DNA of 64,000 nucleotides from Paeniglutamicibacter psychrophenolicus (GCF_017876575.1 NZ_JAGIOE010000001.1:4692443-4756442), one strand, 5' to 3'. Shown: positions 42,587 through 51,693, counted from the stretch's first letter. Notes: generated from the letters alone by a model not told the origin. Numbers and translations: made by a program.

Positions 42587-43349
42587 CAAGGGTCTCCCTG
42601 GTTGATTTGTTCGGGGTGCTGGCTTGCAGCAAGTCTGTGAGGTTTGCGGCCGCGTCGCGCATGACCTTCAGCGTCGAAGCGATCCACAGCTTGGATCCGC
42701 AACGGCCCTCGGGGCCGGCCACGTTCAACGAGCAGACCACTTCGCCGCGGCTGAACACCGGGATGGCGACGGACACCGATCCCTCGTCGAGCTCGCCCCT
42801 GGAGAGGACAACCCCGGAGGAGCGGATCTGCGGGATGCTGGACAGGATTTGTTCCGGGCCCAGGGTGTTGGGGGTGAAGCGCGTCATCGGTCCGGCGAGG
42901 ACCTGGCGCACAACCTCCGGGGGCGCCCAGGCGAGCACCATGCGTTGCCCGGCCCCGGCGTGAAGGGGCAGCAATTCGTTGATCGCGAACGTGTACTTCA
43001 GCGATTTGTCCGGTTCGGCACGGCGCAGGCACATCGCATGGTCCCCGATGCGCACGATCATCACCGCTGTTTCACCGACCTTCTCGACGATCGAACGCAA
43101 CACCGCGTTGCCGACCTCGGCCAGGTAGGACTGGGCCAGGTGCTGTCCGGACATGTGCAGCAGCACACGGCCCGGGCGGTAGCGCCCGTCCTCCTCGGAC
43201 ACGAACTCCTGCTCGCGCAGGACCTTGAAGTACCGATATGCGGAGCTGGAGGGAATGCCCAGCTTGAGGGACACGGCATCGACCGTGGTCTCGCCGCTGG
43301 CGGTGATCTCCGCCAGAATTTTCAGCCCGCGCTCAAACGAGGATGACAT
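42564..43349 (-). CDS. IclR family transcriptional regulator
   Basis: This 261-residue regulator has a winged helix at about residues 5-60 (FERGLKILAEITASGETTVDAVSLKLGIPSSSAYRYFKVL) and an IclR effector domain ending in SKLWIASTLKVMRDAAANLTDLL. ATG 43349 gives the standard MSSSFERGL start. It is the first gene of the minus-strand operon that includes the lyase, and divergent from the P450 gene across 180 bp containing two inverted repeats, so it probably controls both directions in response to the substrate. Confidence 0.92.
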   Translation of the reverse strand: MSSSFERGLKILAEITASGETTVDAVSLKLGIPSSSAYRYFKVLREQEFVSEEDGRYRPGRVLLHMSGQHLAQSYLAEVGNAVLRSIVEKVGETAVMIVRIGDHAMCLRRAEPDKSLKYTFAINELLPLHAGAGQRMVLAWAPPEVVRQVLAGPMTRFTPNTLGPEQILSSIPQIRSSGVVLSRGELDEGSVSVAIPVFSRGEVVCSLNVAGPEGRCGSKLWIASTLKVMRDAAANLTDLLQASTPNKSTRETLDDYSSIA

Positions 43350-43370
43350 GTTCGCTCCCTTCCCCCAATC

Positions 43371-43392
43371 GAATGTGATGGTCCGCACATTC
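43371..43392. promoter_or_regulatory. IclR operator candidate (GAATGTG-N8-CACATTC)
   Basis: Perfect 7-bp inverted arms with 8-bp spacer lie 22 bp upstream of the iclR-type ATG. The size and position fit an autoregulatory operator. Confidence 0.6.
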
Positions 43393-43441
43393 CGGCGCCA
43401 CGGGATAGATATTCCATGGTTCATCCGGGGAGGACAATCTT

Positions 43442-43462
43442 GATTCTCGCATAATGGGAATC
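43442..43462. promoter_or_regulatory. Second inverted repeat in IclR/P450 gap (GATTC-N11-GAATC)
   Basis: Five-base perfect arms surround a CATAAT box (43450-43455) that could be the -10 of the P450 promoter. A regulator bound here would act directly on P450 transcription. Confidence 0.45.
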
Positions 43463-43529
43463 GGATTAACTCGCGTTCCCGCGCCTCGCTAGGTTGGGTG
43501 TCATTCACCCCTACCCGCAGGAGGCACCC

Positions 43530-44738
43530 ATGGAATCCGTCCTTGCCGCATCGACGGTCCCGGTCTTCACGCAAGACCCCTACGCGCCGGAGCACCTGGC
43601 CGACCCGTATCCGCTGTTCGCGAAGATGCGTGCCGCGGGCCCGGTGGTCATGATGCAGGAGCATTCCCTGCACGCGGTCACGCGTTTCGCCGAATGCAAG
43701 GAGGTCCTGGACGACTACCGCACCTACATCTCCGGGGCCGGGGCCGGGCCGAAAAACCTGCACCACGAACCCAGCTGGCGCGCCCAGGGCATCATGGAGT
43801 CCGACCCGCCGATCCACACCGACATGCGCCACGCCATGGCCGGGGTCATTTCCCCGCGCGGGGTCCGCTCGCTGCGCGCCGGCTTTGAGGCCTACGCCAC
43901 CGAACTGGTCGATTCCCTGTTGGAGGCCCGCAGCTTCGACCTGATCAAGGACATGGCCGAGGTCTTCCCGCTGCGTGCCTTCGGCGACGCCGTCGGCATC
44001 CCGCGCGAGGGCCGGGCCGAGAACCTGCCGGCGCTGGGGGCGGCGAACTTCTCCACGTTCGGTCCCGACACTGCACTGGCCCGCGAACACTTCGCGGCCG
44101 GATCCGGGATGAACGACTGGGCCATGGCCAACACCGCCCGTGAGAACCTGTCCCCCGGTTCGCTCGGCGCGCAGATCTGGGAGTACGCCGACCGCGGGGA
44201 GATCAGCGCCGACCAGGCCGCGTTGCTGGTCAGGGCGATGCTGTCGGCCGGGCTGGACACCACCATCTTCTCCCTGGGTGCCACGTTGCTGGCCCTGGTT
44301 TCCAACCCCGGCGAATACGCCAAGGTCCACCAGAGCCCGAAGCTGGTGAAGTTCGCCATCGACGAGGCCTTCCGCTACGAGTCCCCGTTCCAGTCCTTCT
44401 ACCGCACCACCTCGCGGGACACTGTGCTGGGCGGGGTGGAACTGCCGGCGGACACCAAGGTCGCGGTTTTCGTCGGCTCGGCCAACCGCGACGCCGAACG
44501 TTGGGGTCCGAGGGCCGACGAGTACGACATCACCAGGTCCGCCGGCGGGCACCTGGCTTTCGGCATGGGCATCCACCAATGCGTCGGACAACCGCTCTCC
44601 CGCCTGGAAATGGAGGTGCTGCTCACCGAGTTCGCCAAGCGTGTGAAGTCCGTGGAGCTCACCGCCGAGCCCGAGCAGTTCCTGCACACCACGCTGCGCG
44701 GCTGGAAGTCCATTCCGGTGAAGATCACCGCGGCCTGA
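43530..44738 (+). CDS. Cytochrome P450, CYP199-like
   Basis: Heme monooxygenase of 402 residues, soluble. The I-helix is AGLDTT (240-245), ExxR is E279/R282, and heme ligand Cys351 lies in FGMGIHQCVGQ. Long blocks (LLVRAMLSAGLDTT, FQSFYRTTSRD, FVGSANRDAERW, TTLRGWKSIPVKIT) closely follow CYP199A2/A4 as I remember them, enzymes acting on para-substituted benzoates and cinnamates. The Arg expected in the B-C loop for carboxylate binding appears to be Ala here. ATG 43530 follows CAGGAGG. It is divergent from the iclR-led operon that encodes its probable reductase. Confidence 0.9.
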   Translation: MESVLAASTVPVFTQDPYAPEHLADPYPLFAKMRAAGPVVMMQEHSLHAVTRFAECKEVLDDYRTYISGAGAGPKNLHHEPSWRAQGIMESDPPIHTDMRHAMAGVISPRGVRSLRAGFEAYATELVDSLLEARSFDLIKDMAEVFPLRAFGDAVGIPREGRAENLPALGAANFSTFGPDTALAREHFAAGSGMNDWAMANTARENLSPGSLGAQIWEYADRGEISADQAALLVRAMLSAGLDTTIFSLGATLLALVSNPGEYAKVHQSPKLVKFAIDEAFRYESPFQSFYRTTSRDTVLGGVELPADTKVAVFVGSANRDAERWGPRADEYDITRSAGGHLAFGMGIHQCVGQPLSRLEMEVLLTEFAKRVKSVELTAEPEQFLHTTLRGWKSIPVKITAA

Positions 44739-44763
44739 TCCGCCAACGCGCCGCATGCACGCG

Positions 44764-44811
44764 AAAATCGTGCGTTGTTCCCCCTGATGCGGGGAAACAA
44801 CGCACGATTTT
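44764..44811. terminator. Strong bidirectional terminator
   Basis: A 16-bp perfect stem (44764-44779 with 44796-44811), extended inward by CCCC/GGGG, is bounded by AAAA and TTTT, so U-runs arise in both directions. It sits between the convergent P450 and alpha-hydroxy-acid dehydrogenase genes. Confidence 0.85.
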
Positions 44812-44833
44812 GCGTTTGGAAGGGGTCATCCCC

Positions 44834-46051
44834 CTACGCGTCCGCTGTGCCAAGGCGCACGTGCCGGGGGCCAAACTCATCAAGGGTACGCACGCCCAGC
44901 AGCGCCATGGTTTGCCGGATCTCCCGCTCGAGGATCTCCAGGGTGCGCTCAACCCCGGCCTGTCCCCCGGCCATCAGTCCGTAGAGGTAGGCCCTGCCGA
45001 TGAGCGTGAAGTTTGCGCCGGCCGCCAGCGCCGCCACCACGTCGCCGCCGCTCATGATTCCCGAATCCGCAATGAGGAGCTTCTCCGGCCCGACGGCGGC
45101 GCGGATCGCCGGCAACTGCATCAACGGCACCGGCGCCCTGTCCAGTTGGCGTCCTCCGTGGTTGGAGACCACCACGCCGTCGGCGCCGTGTCCGAAGCAC
45201 TCCAGCGCGTCCTCCGGCCCTTGGACGCCCTTGACGATCAGGGTGCCCGGCCAGGCCTCCCTGACCCAGCCCAGGTCGACAAAGCTCAGCGAGGCGTCGA
45301 ACATGGTGTTGAACTGTGCGCTGACGTTTCCCGGGTCATCGGCAAAGTTCGCGAATTCCAGCGGCGGCGTGGTGAGGAAGTCCAGGCACCACCCCGGGCG
45401 CCGGAGGGCATCGAGCATGGTCCGCACGCCGAGCGTCGGCGGCAGGGTCATGCCGTTGCGTGCATCGCGCACGCGCGTCGAGGTGACGGCGGTGTCCACC
45501 GTCAGGACCAGCGCGTCGTAGCCGGCGGCCCGGGCCCTGCGCATCATCTCCAGGGACAGGGCGCGGTCCTGGCGCAGGTACAGCTGGAACCATCGGGTTC
45601 CCAACGGCGCCGCGGCGGCGGTTTCCTCGATGGACATGGTGCCCATGGTGGCCAGGGTGAAGGGAATGTTGTACTTGGCGGCGGCCGCGGCCCCCGCGCG
45701 TTCGCCGTCCGCGTGCATGAGTCGGGTCAGTCCCGTGGGCGCGATGCCCACGGGCAACGAGAATTTCGTCCCGGCCACGGTTGTGCCCGGGTCCACCAGA
45801 CTCACGTCGCGCAAGATCCCCGGGACAAGCTCCACATTCCGGTACGCGCGGTAGTTGCGGTCCAGCGTCTCCTCGGAATAGGAGCCGCCGTCGGCATAGT
45901 CGAAGGCCGCGGTGGGTGTGCGGCGCCTGGCCAGCAGCCGCAGGTCGTCCATGGTGAGTGCCCCTGCCGCAGGGTTTTTGCCCGGTTTCGGGAATGGCTT
46001 GAAGTTCAGTTGAGCGAGCGCTGCGGGGATCCGCGTGAGGGAACGTTTCAT
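44834..46051 (-). CDS. FMN-dependent alpha-hydroxy-acid dehydrogenase/oxidase
   Basis: Lactate-dehydrogenase/mandelate-dehydrogenase family, 405 residues. FMN and substrate residues appear in LPVGIAPTGLTRLMHADGE, WFQLYLRQDR, VLTVDTAVTSTRVRD, LIVKGVQGPEDAL, SNHGGRQLD (catalytic His about 297) and IADSGIMSGGDVVAALAAGA. ATG 46051 is preferred; a GTG at 46087 adds 12 residues. It might be ordinary L-lactate dehydrogenase, but adjacency to the P450/aminotransferase locus makes an aryl- or imidazolyl-lactate plausible. Confidence 0.86.
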   Translation of the reverse strand: MKRSLTRIPAALAQLNFKPFPKPGKNPAAGALTMDDLRLLARRRTPTAAFDYADGGSYSEETLDRNYRAYRNVELVPGILRDVSLVDPGTTVAGTKFSLPVGIAPTGLTRLMHADGERAGAAAAAKYNIPFTLATMGTMSIEETAAAAPLGTRWFQLYLRQDRALSLEMMRRARAAGYDALVLTVDTAVTSTRVRDARNGMTLPPTLGVRTMLDALRRPGWCLDFLTTPPLEFANFADDPGNVSAQFNTMFDASLSFVDLGWVREAWPGTLIVKGVQGPEDALECFGHGADGVVVSNHGGRQLDRAPVPLMQLPAIRAAVGPEKLLIADSGIMSGGDVVAALAAGANFTLIGRAYLYGLMAGGQAGVERTLEILEREIRQTMALLGVRTLDEFGPRHVRLGTADA

Positions 46052-46185
46052 GACGCGAGGCAGCCTGCCTTTCGATGCCGGGAACACTTTCGTCCCCGCA
46101 TCCTAGTCATTGCCCCGGCGCTGCCCACAAGCGGTACTCCCGCACCGCGGGGATCGGCCGTGCCGGGACGGGCTGCACTTAAAGA

Positions 46186-46234
46186 CCGACGGCGGTCGGC
46201 CTCCCGGGTTACCGGGGAGGTCGACCGCCGTCGG
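46186..46234. terminator. Terminator downstream of sucCD
   Basis: A long stem of about 20 bp (13-bp perfect outer part starting CCGACGGCGGTCG, then one G-T wobble) with a GGTTAC-type loop lies 17 bp after the sucD stop. On the minus strand it is followed by GTCTTTAAG. Confidence 0.82.
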
Positions 46235-46251
46235 CGGATGCTGATTGTGCC

Positions 46252-47154
46252 TTAGAGGGCGGCGTAAACTTCGCGCAGCAGCGTTGCGGTTTCCGACGGG
46301 GTCTTGCCGACCTTCACGCCGGCAGCCTCGAGTGCTTCCTGCTTGGCCTGTGCCGTACCGGCCGAGCCGGAGACGATGGCGCCGGCGTGGCCCATGGTCT
46401 TGCCCTCGGGAGCGGTGAAGCCCGCCACGTAGCCGACGACCGGCTTGGTGACGTTGGCCTTGATGTACTCGGCGGCACGTTCTTCGGCGTCGCCGCCGAT
46501 TTCGCCGATCATGACGATGGCCTTGGTCTCCGGGTCCGCCTCGAACGCAGCCAGTGCGTCGATGTGGGTGGTTCCGATGACCGGGTCGCCGCCGATGCCG
46601 ATGGCGGTGGAGAAGCCCAGGTCGCGCAGTTCGTACATCATCTGGTAGGTCAGGGTGCCGGACTTGGAGACCAAGCCGATCGGGCCCTTCTGGGTGATGT
46701 TGTTCGGGGTGATGCCGACCAGTGCCTCGCCCGGGGTGATGATGCCGGGGCAGTTCGGGCCGATGATGCGGGTGACCTGGTTGCCGTCGGCGTCGACCTT
46801 GGACTGGGCCAGGGCCCAGAACTCGGCCGAGTCCTGTACCGGAACGCCCTCGGTGATGACCACGACCAGGCCGATGCCTGCCTCGATGGCTTCAACGACT
46901 GCATCCTTGGTGAAGGCAGGCGGCACGAAGACGATGGAAACGTCTGCACCGGTTTCGGCCATGGCTTCCGCCACTGCGCCGAAGACCTTGATTTCCTTCT
47001 CGCCGTGTAGCACGGTGGTGCCGGCCTTGCGGGCGTTGACGCCACCGACGATGTTGGTGCCGGCCTTCAGCATCAGGGCGGTGTGCTTGGTACCCTCGCC
47101 ACCGGTGATGCCCTGAACGATGACCTTGGAATCCTTGTTAAGGTAAATGCTCAT
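46252..47154 (-). CDS. sucD: Succinate-CoA ligase subunit alpha
   Basis: TCA-cycle enzyme subunit that interconverts succinyl-CoA and succinate with NDP phosphorylation, 300 residues. It has the CoA-binding start [29 protein letters not shown], and the phosphohistidine loop [28 protein letters not shown] with active-site His. It is 16 bp downstream of sucC in the usual order, and followed by a strong terminator. Confidence 0.96.
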   Translation of the reverse strand: MSIYLNKDSKVIVQGITGGEGTKHTALMLKAGTNIVGGVNARKAGTTVLHGEKEIKVFGAVAEAMAETGADVSIVFVPPAFTKDAVVEAIEAGIGLVVVITEGVPVQDSAEFWALAQSKVDADGNQVTRIIGPNCPGIITPGEALVGITPNNITQKGPIGLVSKSGTLTYQMMYELRDLGFSTAIGIGGDPVIGTTHIDALAAFEADPETKAIVMIGEIGGDAEERAAEYIKANVTKPVVGYVAGFTAPEGKTMGHAGAIVSGSAGTAQAKQEALEAAGVKVGKTPSETATLLREVYAAL

Positions 47155-47170
47155 GTTCGCGTATCCCTAC

Positions 47171-48340
47171 TTACTTCGCTGCGTTGGCGAGCTCGGCGGC
47201 CTTGTCGGCGCCCTCGTCCATGGTTGCTGCCAGGGTGACCAACGGGTGGTTGGCCTCGGCAAGAATGCGGCGGCCCTCTTCGACGTTGTTGCCGTCCAGG
47301 CGCACGACCAGCGGCTTGTTGGCTGCGGAACCGAGCTCGGCCAGTGCGCCGACGATGCCCTTGGCAACGGCGTCACATGCGGTGATGCCACCGAAGACGT
47401 TCACGAAGACCGACTTGACCTGCTCGTCGTTCAAGATGACGTCAAGGCCTGCGGCCATGACCTCGGCGGAGGCTCCGCCGCCGATGTCCAGGAAGTTGGC
47501 GGGCTTCACGTTGCCGTGGTTTTCGCCGGCGTAGGCTACGACGTCCAGGGTCGACATGACCAGGCCTGCACCGTTTCCGATGATGCCCACTTCGCCGTCC
47601 AGCTTGACGTAGTTCAGGTCCATGGCCTTGGCCTTGGCCTCGAGCGGATCCGCTGCGTCCTTGTCCTCGAGCGCGACGTGGTGCGGGTTGCGGAATTCGG
47701 CGTTCTCGTCGATGGAGACCTTGCCGTCCAGTGCAACGATCTCGCCGGCGCCGGTGCGAACCAGCGGGTTGACCTCGACCAGGGTTGCGTCTTCCTTCTT
47801 GAAGACGTCCCACAGCTTCAGGATTGCCGCGGCGACCTTTTCGGTCAGTTCCGGTGCGAAGCCTGCTGCTGCGACGATCTCGTCGGCCTTGGCCTGGTCG
47901 ATGCCGACGGCCGGGTCAACGGCGATGCGGGCCAGGGCCTCGGGACGCTCAACGGCGAGCTCCTCGATTTCCATGCCGCCTTCAACCGAGCACATGGCCA
48001 GGTAGTTGCGGTTCGCGCGGTCCAGCAGCACGGAGAAGTAGAACTCCTCGGCGATGTCGGCACCCTGGGCGATCATGACCTTGTTCACGGTGTGGCCCTT
48101 GATGTCCATGCCGAGAATGTCGGATGCATACTTGAACGCCTCGTCGGCGGTCTTTGCGACCTTCACGCCACCGGCCTTGCCGCGGCCTCCGACCTTTACC
48201 TGGGCTTTAACGACCACGACGCCGCCGATTTTCTCGGCTGCGGCCTTGGCTTCTTCAGGTGTGTAGGCAACGATGCCGGCCAGCACGGGTACACCGTGCG
48301 ACTCGAACATATCGCGCGCCTGGTATTCATACAGGTCCAC
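47171..48340 (-). CDS. sucC: Succinate-CoA ligase subunit beta
   Basis: The ATP-grasp beta subunit, 389 residues, begins with GTG at 48340 ([19 protein letters not shown]), which matches the family N-terminus; AAGGA lies 10 bp upstream. Typical blocks are [30 protein letters not shown]-like [11 protein letters not shown] and [21 protein letters not shown] box at 48461-48456 is the probable -10, with the start of transcription about 110 bp before the gene. Confidence 0.95.
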   Translation of the reverse strand: MDLYEYQARDMFESHGVPVLAGIVAYTPEEAKAAAEKIGGVVVVKAQVKVGGRGKAGGVKVAKTADEAFKYASDILGMDIKGHTVNKVMIAQGADIAEEFYFSVLLDRANRNYLAMCSVEGGMEIEELAVERPEALARIAVDPAVGIDQAKADEIVAAAGFAPELTEKVAAAILKLWDVFKKEDATLVEVNPLVRTGAGEIVALDGKVSIDENAEFRNPHHVALEDKDAADPLEAKAKAMDLNYVKLDGEVGIIGNGAGLVMSTLDVVAYAGENHGNVKPANFLDIGGGASAEVMAAGLDVILNDEQVKSVFVNVFGGITACDAVAKGIVGALAELGSAANKPLVVRLDGNNVEEGRRILAEANHPLVTLAATMDEGADKAAELANAAK

Positions 48341-48579
48341 GGGCTTGTGTCCTTCTTGTCGAAGTCTATGCTGACTCAAGACACGGCTCCGTAAACACGG
48401 TTCCATGCTTTGAGGGGGAGAGTCCGTCCTGGAAACAGGGCAGGCTCCATTCCACAGCCTAGCGCCTTGGCGCCCAATGGCACAGTTCTACAAACGGTAG
48501 AGCCCAGTGGGCCGTGACGCCCGCCACAGACCCTGCAAACATGGCGTTCGCGGGAGTATCCTCACGCTTGGCTACGGAT

Positions 48580-50985
48580 CTAGTCCAGCTTGGCCAGCGG
48601 GGCGTATCGCAGCAATAGCCGTTTCTCCGCGTCCGCGAACTTCACCTTGGCCACGGTCTTGTCCCCGGCACCTTCCAGGGCCAGGACCACGCCCTCGCCG
48701 AAGGTGCCATGGCTGACCTTGTCCCCCACCGACAGGGAGATGATTTCCTTGTTCGGCTGCACCCGGCCCTTGGCCCGTGCCGTGGGTGCGGTGCTCAGCG
48801 TGTGGATTTCCGGGGCGCCGGAGAGCCTGCCCCCGCCGCCGGATCCCGTGCCTGCACCCCAGTAGGACCCCGACTCGTAGCGGCTCGTGGCGAAGTTGCT
48901 GCTCCCTCCAAAGGACTCGAAGCTGGAACGCTTGGTGCCCTCGCGCTTCCACTCCACCAGGTTTTCCGGGATTTCCTCTAGGAACTGGCTGGCGGGGTTG
49001 TACTGCGACTGGCCCCATAGGCTGCGGTACTCGGCGCGGGTCAGGTACAGACGCTGGCGTGCCCGGGTGAGCCCCACGTAGGCCAGCCGGCGCTCCTCGG
49101 CCAGCTCCTTCTCATCGGTCAGGGACCGCTGGTGCGGGAAGATGCCGTGCTCCATGCCGGTGAGGAAGACGACGGGGAATTCCAGCCCCTTGGCCGTGTG
49201 CAGCGTCATCAACGTGACCATTCCCTCACGGTGGGCCATGTCCACGCCCTCGGCATCGGAGGGGGCGTCGGGGATGGAGTCGGCGTCCGCCACCAGCGCC
49301 ACGCGCTCGAGGAAGTCGGTGAGCGTGCCTTCGGGGTTCTCCTTCATGAAGTCCCGGACCACCGCCACAAGCTCGGCAAGGTTTTCCACGCGGGATTCGT
49401 CCTGCGGGTCGCTGGAGGAACGCAGCATTTCCAGGTAGCCGGTCTGCTCCAGCACCGCCTCAAGCGCCTCGGCCGGGCCGGACCCGTCGGCGACCACGGC
49501 CAGGTCGTCCATGATCTTCACGAACGCGCCGACCATGTTCTGGCCACGGGTGCCCAGCCCGGGTGCGTCCTCGGCCCGGCGCAGCGCCTCCATGAAGGAG
49601 ATCCGCTCGCGTTCGGCCAGCGCGGCCACCGAGTACTCGGCCCGATCCCCGATGCCGCGCTTGGGCTCGTTGAGGATCCGGCGCACGTTGATGTCGTCCT
49701 CGGGGTTCACCAGCACCCGCAGGTAGGCCAGGGCGTCCTTGACTTCCTTGCGGTCGTAGAATCGGGTTCCACCGATGACCTTGTACTTCAAGTCCACGCG
49801 GATCAACTGCTCCTCGAGGGAACGGGACTGCGCATTGGTGCGGTAGAAGATGGCAACATCGCCGGGGCGGATGGACTCTTCGTCGTTCAGGCGCAGGATC
49901 TCCTCGGCGATCCAGCGGGCTTCGTCCGACTCGGACTCCCCCACGTAGCCGATGATCTTCTCGCCGTCACCCTCGGCGGTCCACAGGCGCTTCTCGGGCC
50001 GGTCCGGGTTGCGCTTGATGACCTCGTTGGCGGCCGAGAGGATGGTCTGGGTGGAGCGGTAGTTCTGCTCGAGCTTGATGGTGACCGCGTCCGGGTAGTC
50101 CTTGGCGAACTCGACGATGTTGCGGATGTCGGCCCCGCGGAAGGCGTAGATCGACTGGTCGGAGTCGCCCACCACGGTCAGTTCCCCGCCCGGGGTCGGG
50201 CCGTCGGGCCCGGTCAGTTCGCGCACCAGGGCGTACTGGGCGTGGTTGGTGTCCTGGTACTCGTCGACCATGACGTGGCGGAAGCGCCTGCGGTAGTTGT
50301 CCGCCACCGCCGGGAAGGCACGGAAGATGTTGACCACGTGGGCGATGAGGTCATCGAAGTCCAGGGCGTTGGCCGCACGAAGCCGTTCGGTGTAGCCCCG
50401 GTAGACCTGGGAGACCGCCGAGGCGAACGGGTCGTTGGAGGCAACGGTGGCCGCATATTGCTCGTCGTCGATGAGCTCGTTCTTCAACGCGGAGATCTTG
50501 TGCGCCATGGACTTGGGCGTGAACCTCTTGGGGTCCAGTTCCAGGCCCTTGGACACCAGCGTGATCAGGCGCAGGGAATCGGCCGAGTCGTAGATGGAGA
50601 AGCTGGACTTCAGTCCCACCGATGCCGCCTCGCGGCGCAGGATCCGCACGCACGAGGAGTGGAAGGTGGAAACCCACATCTTCTTGGCCACGTCCTCGCC
50701 CACCAGCGCGGAAATGCGTTCACGCATCTCGGCGGCGGCCTTATTGGTGAAGGTGATGGCCAGGATCTCGTGCGGGCGCGCCCTGCCGGTGGCCAGCAGG
50801 TAGGCCATGCGGTGCGAGAGCACGCGCGTCTTGCCGGAGCCGGCGCCGGCAACGATCAGCAGCGGGGACCCGGCGTGCTTGACGGCCTGCTCCTGCTGGG
50901 GGTTCAGCCCGGCGAGGAGCGCCTGGGCATCTGGGAGGGGCGGGGCTTGGGCGGGCGCGACGAAGTCATCGAAAAGAAAATCCAT
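48580..50985 (-). CDS. pcrA: ATP-dependent DNA helicase PcrA/UvrD
   Basis: Superfamily 1A 3'-5' helicase of 801 residues for nucleotide excision repair and recombination control. Helicase motifs: Q/I LNPQQEQAVKHAGSPLLIVAGAGSGKT, Ia TFTNKAAAEMRER, II VDEYQDTN, III VVGDSDQSIYAFRGAD, IV LEQNYRS, V LMTLHTAKGLEFPVVFL and VI EERRLAYVGLTRAR. The Gly-rich linker near residue 715 and the C-terminal Tudor-like domain (ISLSVGDKVSHGTFGEGVVLALEG) are typical of PcrA. The start is ATG 50985. Confidence 0.96.
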   Translation of the reverse strand: MDFLFDDFVAPAQAPPLPDAQALLAGLNPQQEQAVKHAGSPLLIVAGAGSGKTRVLSHRMAYLLATGRARPHEILAITFTNKAAAEMRERISALVGEDVAKKMWVSTFHSSCVRILRREAASVGLKSSFSIYDSADSLRLITLVSKGLELDPKRFTPKSMAHKISALKNELIDDEQYAATVASNDPFASAVSQVYRGYTERLRAANALDFDDLIAHVVNIFRAFPAVADNYRRRFRHVMVDEYQDTNHAQYALVRELTGPDGPTPGGELTVVGDSDQSIYAFRGADIRNIVEFAKDYPDAVTIKLEQNYRSTQTILSAANEVIKRNPDRPEKRLWTAEGDGEKIIGYVGESESDEARWIAEEILRLNDEESIRPGDVAIFYRTNAQSRSLEEQLIRVDLKYKVIGGTRFYDRKEVKDALAYLRVLVNPEDDINVRRILNEPKRGIGDRAEYSVAALAERERISFMEALRRAEDAPGLGTRGQNMVGAFVKIMDDLAVVADGSGPAEALEAVLEQTGYLEMLRSSSDPQDESRVENLAELVAVVRDFMKENPEGTLTDFLERVALVADADSIPDAPSDAEGVDMAHREGMVTLMTLHTAKGLEFPVVFLTGMEHGIFPHQRSLTDEKELAEERRLAYVGLTRARQRLYLTRAEYRSLWGQSQYNPASQFLEEIPENLVEWKREGTKRSSFESFGGSSNFATSRYESGSYWGAGTGSGGGGRLSGAPEIHTLSTAPTARAKGRVQPNKEIISLSVGDKVSHGTFGEGVVLALEGAGDKTVAKVKFADAEKRLLLRYAPLAKLD

Positions 50986-51057
50986 GATGGCCCCAGTCTA
51001 CGGCGGTGCGCCCACCGGTTGGCCTGGCCCCGATCATTTGGCGGCATAATTGGGGTC

Positions 51058-51693
51058 ATGGCCAAGTCACAGAAGAAAAAGAAGCAGTACAACCGTCCCA
51101 CCCCGGCAGCACCGGTTCCCAACCCCTCGACGCAGCGTTCCCCGGAGAAGGCTGCCAACAACGGGAGCCTGATCCTGGTGGCCGGGTTCGTCGTGGTGCT
51201 CTTCCTCTTTTGGTACTACCACCTGCTCGTGCTGAACCAGATGACGGATCTGTCCAACGGGTTGGCCATGCCGGACCAGATGGTTGGCGGCTACTCCGTC
51301 GGGCACATCGAGGCGTTGCGCCAGGCCATGGATGCGGACGCCGTCGGACAGTTGAACTACGTGCACAAGACCGCGGGCCTGCTCTTCCCGCTCTTCCTGG
51401 CGTTGGTCACCATGCTGGCCGTGAACATCAACACCTCCCGCGGCGTAGGCCGCTGGATCCTGTGGGCGGTGCCCATGCTCTTCGCGGTCGTTGACCTGTG
51501 GGAGAACCGTGCCGTCGATGCCCTGTTCACCGGCGCGCTGGAACCGGCCGCCGTGTCCCTGGCCTCCACGCTGACCACCACCCGCTGGATCCTGCTCTTT
51601 GCCACCGCGGCCATCCTGTTCGGGGTGCTCATCGCCTCGTTCGTGCGCACGTTCCGCGAAAAGTGGGAGTTGTCCAAGAAGGGCCTGCTCTAG
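51058..51693 (+). CDS. Small integral membrane protein (unknown family)
   Basis: This 211-residue protein has a Lys-rich N-terminus (MAKSQKKKKQYNRPTPAAP) and four hydrophobic segments: about 38-55 (LILVAGFVVVLFLFWYYHL), 104-121, 131-147 and 180-198. Between the first two is a loop with QMVGGYSVGHIEALRQAMDADAVGQLNYVHKTAG. No enzymatic motif is recognised. CATAAT at 51045-51050 lies only 7 bp upstream of the ATG and no ribosome site is present, so the mRNA is probably leaderless. It is divergent from pcrA. Confidence 0.82.
   Translation: MAKSQKKKKQYNRPTPAAPVPNPSTQRSPEKAANNGSLILVAGFVVVLFLFWYYHLLVLNQMTDLSNGLAMPDQMVGGYSVGHIEALRQAMDADAVGQLNYVHKTAGLLFPLFLALVTMLAVNINTSRGVGRWILWAVPMLFAVVDLWENRAVDALFTGALEPAAVSLASTLTTTRWILLFATAAILFGVLIASFVRTFREKWELSKKGLL

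Noticed and set aside
49132-51057. Long open frame antisense to the helicase gene that runs into the membrane protein frame
   Set aside because: It is the complement of pcrA codons in GC-rich DNA; composition is His/Gly/Arg-rich and lacks homology. Only the part from 51058 looks like a protein.
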